64,000 nucleotides of DNA, taken from positions 9,330,447 through 9,394,446 of the forward strand of contig OX578281.1 of NCBI GenBank assembly GCA_951217055.1. Direction: 5' to 3'. The stretch comes from Gerris lacustris. Taxonomy: Eukaryota > Arthropoda > Insecta > Hemiptera > Gerridae. Within the stretch, counting starts at the first letter, position 1, and each line of letters begins with the position of its first letter. Below the pieces are notes generated by a model, which was given only the letters and a program-made list of their open reading frames with translations, had not been told where the DNA came from and searched no databases. Positions 22,241 through 64,000 of the stretch are shown piece after piece. Position numbers and translations under genes: made by a program.

Positions 22241-23297
22241 TTTTTTTTTTTTTTTTTTTTTTTATCTTTATTGTTTAACACAACTACATAATTTCATGTT
22301 ATAAGTGTTACAGAGGTTAATGTTTTTTTTTGGCAATGAGTAACGTGAGAAAGGTAATAGTCCAGTGACTATTCCTTTCGGCTAGGAAAAAAGTTTAAGG
22401 ATTAATAGTTACACTTGTAAATGTATAAAAGTAATGTGTGAGTGAATGAAATGAAATTAAGTGGACATTAAAGAATAAAATTAAATATAAAAATTATGTG
22501 ACGAGAAGGTCTCTAGGCCACTGCCTCTTCAGGCGACGAGGTGGGTTTTCTGGAATAATTTGGGATGCAAGGAGTTCTATTAAGGGATTGGGGTGATTGT
22601 GCAGAGATTCGTGGAATGTGTGGTATCGGGATACGGATAGTTCTCGGACAAAAGGCACATTGAGATCGGTGTGGAGAGTGAGGTTGGAGACGTAGAAGGG
22701 GGCTGTCTGTGATTTTCCTAAGGATCTTGGATTGGAGAGTTTGGATTCGACGGATGTTGGAAGGCTTGGTGCTACCCCACACTTCTAGACCATAGGTCCA
22801 AGCTGGTTTTAAGACAACATTGTAAATACGAAGTTTATTGTTCAAGGTAAGATTAGACCTACGATCTAGAAGACGAAGGAGCAACTTGTATCGTCTTGAA
22901 ATGTCCGTACGTTTAGTTTTTGTATGATGTTGCCAAGTGAGTCGTCTATCGAGGAGAAGGCCTAGGTAACGGACTGTGTTGGATTGAGGAATAAGAACTT
23001 GATTAAGGATGACTGGAGGACAGGTGCTATGACGAAGAGTAAAAGTGACATGAACACTTTTCTGTTCGTTAATTCGTATCCTCCATTTCCTTAACCAAGG
23101 TTCTAGAAGGAGGAGGTGGCATTGGGTGTTATTAGATGCGGTTTGAGGGTTTTCGTGGACAGATAGGATGGCCTTGTCATCTGCAAAGGTGGCAAGGACC
23201 GAGGAAGGATGTTGAGGGATGTCGTGAGTGAAAATGGAATATAGGAGAGGTCCTAGGATACTGCCCTGAGGTACTCCAGCACTTACAGGGCAGATGG
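22241..23297 (-). mobile_element. 5'-truncated Jockey-type LINE with poly(A) tail
   Basis: Read on the - strand, it holds the C-terminal part of a reverse transcriptase, a 3' UTR and a poly(A) tail (T run 22240-22263). It is flanked by the exact 10-bp duplication AAAAGGAACT (22231-22240, 23298-23307), showing insertion by target-primed reverse transcription. Everything 5' of the RT palm is missing. Confidence 0.92.
22494..23297 (-). pseudogene. Jockey-like reverse transcriptase fragment, one frameshift
   Basis: The frame is open from SAGVPQGSILGPLLYSIF through the catalytic FADD motif to LKPAWTYGLEVWGS, the usual order for the palm and thumb of Jockey-clade LINE reverse transcriptases. One extra base in a C run near 22698 shifts the end; the following frame carries the family's typical RQWPRDLL ending, with its stop at 22494-22496. 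Not functional because it is 5'-truncated and frameshifted. Confidence 0.88.
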
Positions 23298-23573
23298 AAA
23301 AGGAACTGTGTAAATTATATTGTGCTTATAAGCTTTGACAAAGATATTCACTACAAAACGCATTATATTCAATGTGTTTTTGAGTTGCATAGTTGCATTG
23401 GTCAGATTTTGATTAATTGTTTTATATTTTTTACGCTGATGAACAATTTCATTAACTATAATGAAATTTAAATTTAGTACATAATACAATTTTTAAAGCT
23501 TTCTAAAAATTTAATTGGTAATCCAAGTACAATAAACAAAATGCATAGAAAGATGTTATCTTTAAAACCTTAA

Positions 23574-24765
23574 GGTATAGGAAGCTATGTGATCGTTCTA
23601 AAGAGCGATTTTTTTATGTCTATTTCAAAAATTCGAAGACAGAAATCTGTTTCAGATATGTATCAGGAAATATTTTTGGTTCCGTGTCTGTCTGTCGGTC
23701 TTTCGCTCAATTTTTGCGAACCAACATATATCTTAAAAAATCGGTCCGAGACAACTCAGACAAACTTTCTCATATACGAGTTTATAATTACTTAACCCAG
23801 TATTTTCCATTTATTAGTTTTCAAATGTACATTTAAATATTATTGAACATTTCATCAAAATTTATCATAAAAATAACTTCTCCTGGGCGGGGAATCGAAC
23901 CCGGGCTCTCTCCGTCCGCGTTTAAGCTCATTTCTCAGGAACTAGATTTTTCCCGGGAAAATGGCTTATATCGTTGGATTCGTATTCAAATGGACTACAT
24001 TTTAGAATTTTTTAATCAAAATCGTCGGAACTGTTTTCGAGAAATTATTTTTTTTCATGTTTTTTCAGAGTTTTTGGGGGGTAGCGCCCCCAAATTTAGA
24101 GCTAAAATTCATTTCTCGATTTCGCCTCGGGGTATGATTTTTCTGAACATGTATGCCAAATTTCGTCAAAATCGGCCCAGTAGTTTAGGCTCCAGGCGTC
24201 TGCACAGACGACAGACAGACAGACATTTTTTTAAAACCACTTTTTTGGACTCAGGGGATCTCAAAACGTGTAAATCCATCAAAATCGAATTTTTGCGCCA
24301 TCACAATACTTTCTCTTTATATGAGAAAGTAAAAATACTCATCTGATTTTATTGAAATTTGAATGGTAGGTCATAATTAGCCCATTGTGGTGCCATATAA
24401 GTTACAACCTTCTGCACCCATTTGTTTCTCTTCCACATGCGTACAAACATACATTTATTTACACCTATATCATCAAAAGCACTTATATGATGTTTATGAA
24501 ATTAGGGTGCAATTGAAGAATACAGAAATTTGGATGGTTTATCGAAAGTAGACCGCAGATAGTACCAGATTAATTTCAACAGTCTGCGCTCCTTAAATTT
24601 TGCTTAATTGATACTTTAATTAATGTAAAAAATCAAAACAATTTTTACATTTAAAAAAAGGGGGAAAATTAGATAAATTTGATAATAGTAATAGTTTTTA
24701 ATAGTATATAATCATTAAAGTGTAGAAAATAGAACGCGAGGAAGCTATGTGCCACACTAATTGTC
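23574..24765. mobile_element. Family X copy carrying a nested family S element
   Basis: Begins with a degraded marker and GATCGTTCTAAAGAGCG; ends with GAGGAAGCTATGTGCCACAC (the right terminal repeat). The family X sequence is interrupted at about 23734 and resumes at about 24335 around a family S insertion. Confidence 0.7.
23734..24334 (-). mobile_element. Family S repeat with pol III B-box-like motif
   Basis: About 600 bp, reversed relative to copies at 25.3, 49.6 and 54.2 kb. It carries GAATCGAACCC (B-box complement) and ends in the hairpin TACTTTCTC..GAGAAAGTA (24308-24332). The promoter-like box suggests a SINE-like element, but no A box was located with confidence. Confidence 0.6.
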
Positions 24766-25312
24766 ATAGTATTTTGTTAGAAGTAGATTATAGAACTAGA
24801 TTAATTTATCATTCATTTACGCATCCTTGTATAGACGCATCTGAGAATAAAGTATTTAAGTATGTAAGTTAGCGTGTAAGTTAAGTAAATGGTTTTGATG
24901 CTTGAGATGGCTAAGTGATAGTTACTTGATGTTGAGAGTATATAAGAATGGCTAATAGTTATAATAGCGTTGCCTTGGCATTCTCCCTGGTTTTGGCATC
25001 CCTCTCCTAGAAGTCCCTAAGTCCCACTACTTTGTATTCATCTTACTTAGCTGTTTAGATGAAGTCCCTCTCCTTGCAGCATGTTGATACTTCAACCTTA
25101 GCTCTCCTTTCACTTTCCTCCTCATCCTTCTTCACTTGATCTGCCCCACATTTGGATTCTTCCCATAGCCTTGCATTCATTCATTTGGTTCATCCTCTTT
25201 TTTTTCTTCTTACTTCTTGCAGAAATAAATTAAACAGCTTTTTTTATATCATGGCTTTTTTTTGTCGTATTATCAAACATTTTTTAAATTCTCAAATAAA
25301 CAGAAATAAATG
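24766..25312. other. Non-coding DNA
   Basis: No gene or repeat border recognised; pyrimidine-rich between 24980 and 25210. Confidence 0.4.
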
Positions 25313-25958
25313 GTGCGATAATTCGATTTTGAGATTTCGATGGATTTACACGTTTTAAGGTCCCCTGAGTTCAAAAAAATATCTGTCTGTGCTGACGCCT
25401 GGACTGCCTGGAGCCTAAACTACTGGGCCGATTTTAACGACATTTAGCATAAATGTTAACAAAAATCGTACCCCAAGGCGAAATCGAGAAATGAATGTTA
25501 GCTCCACTCCAAATTAGGAGCGTCCTACCCCCCCCCCCCCCCCCCCCCCAAAAAAAAACTGAAAAAACGTGAAAAAAAAATTATTTCTTGAAAACAGATC
25601 AGACGATTTTGATTACAAAGTTCTAAAATGTGGTCCATTTAAATACGTATCTAACGATAAACGATATATAAGGCGCTGTAGTCTATTTTCTCTGTCTGTC
25701 TCCCTTTGTAAATAGTAATTATAATTTGATTGAAATTAAAACATATAAGCCGTTTTCCCGGGAAAAATCTAGTTCCTGAGAAAATAGCTTAAAACGCGGA
25801 CAGAGAGAGCCCGGGTTCGATTCCCCGCCCGGGAGAAGTTATTTTTATGGTACATTTTGACGATATGTTCAGTAATAATTAAATGTGCATACGAAAACTA
25901 ATGAATTGGAAACCTGGGCTAAGTAAACATGAGAAAGTTTGTCTGAGTTGTCTCGGAC
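25313..25958 (+). mobile_element. Family S copy with a family T fragment inside
   Basis: Collinear with the other copies from GATTTCGATGGATTTACACG to TTGTCTGAGTTGTCTCGGAC. At about 25678-25742 it contains a piece with CTGTCTGTCTCCCTTTG that belongs to family T. B-box-like GGGTTCGATTCCCCGC at about 25812. Confidence 0.6.
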
Positions 25959-26357
25959 CCATTTTTTATACGGGGAATAACTGCCTATACTCATGCCATT
26001 ATTCTTGGTTATTCTGACAGCGCGGGAAAAATCGGAAAAACGGAGGGGAGCCAATGAGAGCTTGAGATTTTGGCGGGTAGTAAGGTTGGGCCAACTAGAC
26101 AAACAAAAATATCACTTGATAAGCTTAAGATAAACTCCTAGTGGATTTATTTTTCCCTCAAATAGGTTGGCCAGCCTGTCAGATTTACAATGTATAATGG
26201 CATGATTATAAATTGGACCTTCTCTAGTATAATATAAAGGGATTTCCAATATTAATGTAACATTATGGGTTCTTGTTGGATTCACCAGTTTGTATGGCTA
26301 TTTAAGATACTTGATTAAATCTATTCATATGTTATAAAATAATTATTTGTGTTTCAG

Positions 26358-62594
<36,237 letters not shown>

Positions 62595-62774
62595 GGAAAA
62601 ACAACATCCGTCCTCAACTTTTTAATCTTCATCTCCTCTATAATCACTATTTTTTAATTAATTTTAAATGACAAGATAATTATTATTTTTTATTCTAAAA
62701 AGTAAAAAGATAACTTGAAGCTAATTCTAGAAAATGAATGAAATTGAAAAAAAAAAAAAAAAAAAAAAAAACAT

Positions 62775-62811
<37 letters not shown>

Positions 62812-63440
62812 TCTCATTTCATTTTAAAAAATGTTTAAGGTTTTTAACTTTACACATATACTCTTTTTTAAGTAAAAGGTATTAAAACACCTTTACTTTG
62901 AATCTCCTAATTAATTAAATGAGTATAAAATTACAATAATATATTAATTAATTGTAAAAATTTGTTTTCTCTTAATTATGTCTCTCTACTTATATAATAT
63001 ACATCACATTCCTTAATTTATCTTTCTTTTATTAAATTTATTTAATTAATTGTTTTTTTTATTTGAAAATGATCTAATAATCACTGGTACATTCCATTTA
63101 ATTGAATTATATTTTATTGTTTTTTTTTGGTGGTGGATTGAATTTGTTCCTGATATTATTTTATTATGTATATTAATTATTTTAAAATTCTTTATTGTTA
63201 GAAACAAGACTAGCGGCTCTTAATTTGTTGTTTTTTTTAAAAAAGAAAATATATAGAAAAACTAATTATTTAATAAATATGCATTTTTTTCTTAATTTTA
63301 CTTAGTTATTTTAGATTTATTTCAATTTTCTTGTATCAGAAGATATTAAAAAATTATAATTCTCTCTATTTGTTATACCACTAATTTATTTTTATATTTA
63401 TTTTAATACATGTATATTTAAAATTTAAAAATAAACTCCT
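62595..63440 (+). other. Myrf: Myrf 3' UTR and possible polyadenylation signals
   Basis: Very AT-rich sequence directly after the Myrf stop. It contains an A run (about 62747-62771) followed by a T run (about 62780-62809) that could pair in RNA. AATAAA hexamers occur at 63272-63277 and 63430-63435 and are candidate poly(A) signals. The true 3' end cannot be set from sequence alone. Confidence 0.4.
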
Positions 63441-63643
63441 AACGTCTGATTCCTAGTTGTCGAGGAATATTTATTGAAGTTATTTTCTTTTTTAATCGTA
63501 AATATTGTTGTTTTTTTTAAAAAAAAAGTTTAGTATAATATATTCAATGAATTACTTTTATCTTTGATAGGTAATGGGGGGGGGGGGTTATTGGTAATTC
63601 ACAGATAAGTTACTTGCTTCTACTAAGATCAAGGCAGGCCTTG

Positions 63644-64000
63644 TCATCAAGTAAGACACTGTCCTGTATTTACCTAGTTCCATAGCAATATACTAATATT
63701 GTCCCTCAGTGAGTTATCCTTGTCCTATATTTACCTAGTTCTACAACAATATACTAATATTGTCCCTCAGTAAGTTATCCTTGTCCTATATTTACCTAGT
63801 TCTACAACAATATACTAATATTGTCCCTCAGTAAGTTATCCTTGTCCTATATTTACCTAGTTCTACAACAATATACTAATATTGTCCCTCAGTAAGTTAT
63901 CCTTGTCCTATATTTACCTAGATCCATAGCAATATACTAATATTATCCCTCAGTAAGTTATCCTTGTCCTATATTTACCTAGATCCATAGCAATATACTA
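63644..64000. repeat. 61-bp tandem array, continues beyond window
   Basis: The GTCCT..TTTACCTAG marker recurs at 63661, 63722, 63783, 63844, 63905 and 63966 (spacing exactly 61). Units contain AATATACTAATATTGTCCCT. The array is cut by the window end. Confidence 0.95.

Overview
This is AT-rich eukaryotic nuclear DNA, most likely from an insect or another arthropod. The evidence is an intron-rich animal gene, several kinds of arthropod-type transposon and very many short interspersed repeats. The sequence alone does not fix the species. Most of the window is intron or intergenic DNA packed with transposon debris, and the only well-supported host gene is on the + strand.

That gene is an orthologue of myelin regulatory factor (MYRF; Drosophila Myrf, C. 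elegans myrf-1). Twenty-two coding exons can be joined between 26358 and 62594. All have GT..AG introns and one unbroken reading frame of 874 codons plus stop. In order the protein has an acidic N-terminal segment, a proline/serine-rich linker, a nuclear localisation signal, an NDT80/PhoG-type DNA-binding domain (exons 6-9), a phage-tailspike-type intramolecular chaperone/auto-protease (peptidase S74; exons 10-12, Ser and Lys of the catalytic dyad present), a coiled coil, one transmembrane helix (exons 13-14) and a luminal C-terminal MYRF_C2 domain (exons 20-22). By family knowledge the protein trimerises in the ER membrane, cuts itself and releases an N-terminal transcription factor to the nucleus. 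The initiator exon was not found and is probably upstream of the window or in a tiny unrecognised exon.

1-26 kb, upstream of or in the 5' intron of Myrf: a 41-bp array (2.97 kb), an hAT element sitting in a 153-bp tandem repeat (0.9 kb), a recurrent terminal-inverted-repeat family (5.0, 8-10, 11, 15, 24 kb), a 30-bp minisatellite with higher-order structure followed by a 29-bp relative (11.5-13.5 kb), foldback elements with 3-bp target duplications (14.2 and 16.8 kb), GC-rich duplications (18.3 kb), a 107-bp array (21.5 kb) and a 5'-truncated Jockey-like LINE (22.2-23.3 kb). A possible last exon of an unknown gene lies at 13.62 kb.

26-62.6 kb, Myrf exons and introns: the introns carry hAT, pogo/Tigger-like, Tc1/mariner, Helitron, piggyBac, Penelope-like, LINE and tRNA-derived SINE copies. 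Many have readable target-site duplications and several are nested. One intron holds a 520-bp palindrome built from two opposed tRNA-derived repeats.

62.6-64 kb: the Myrf 3' UTR and downstream DNA, ending in a 61-bp tandem array that runs off the window.
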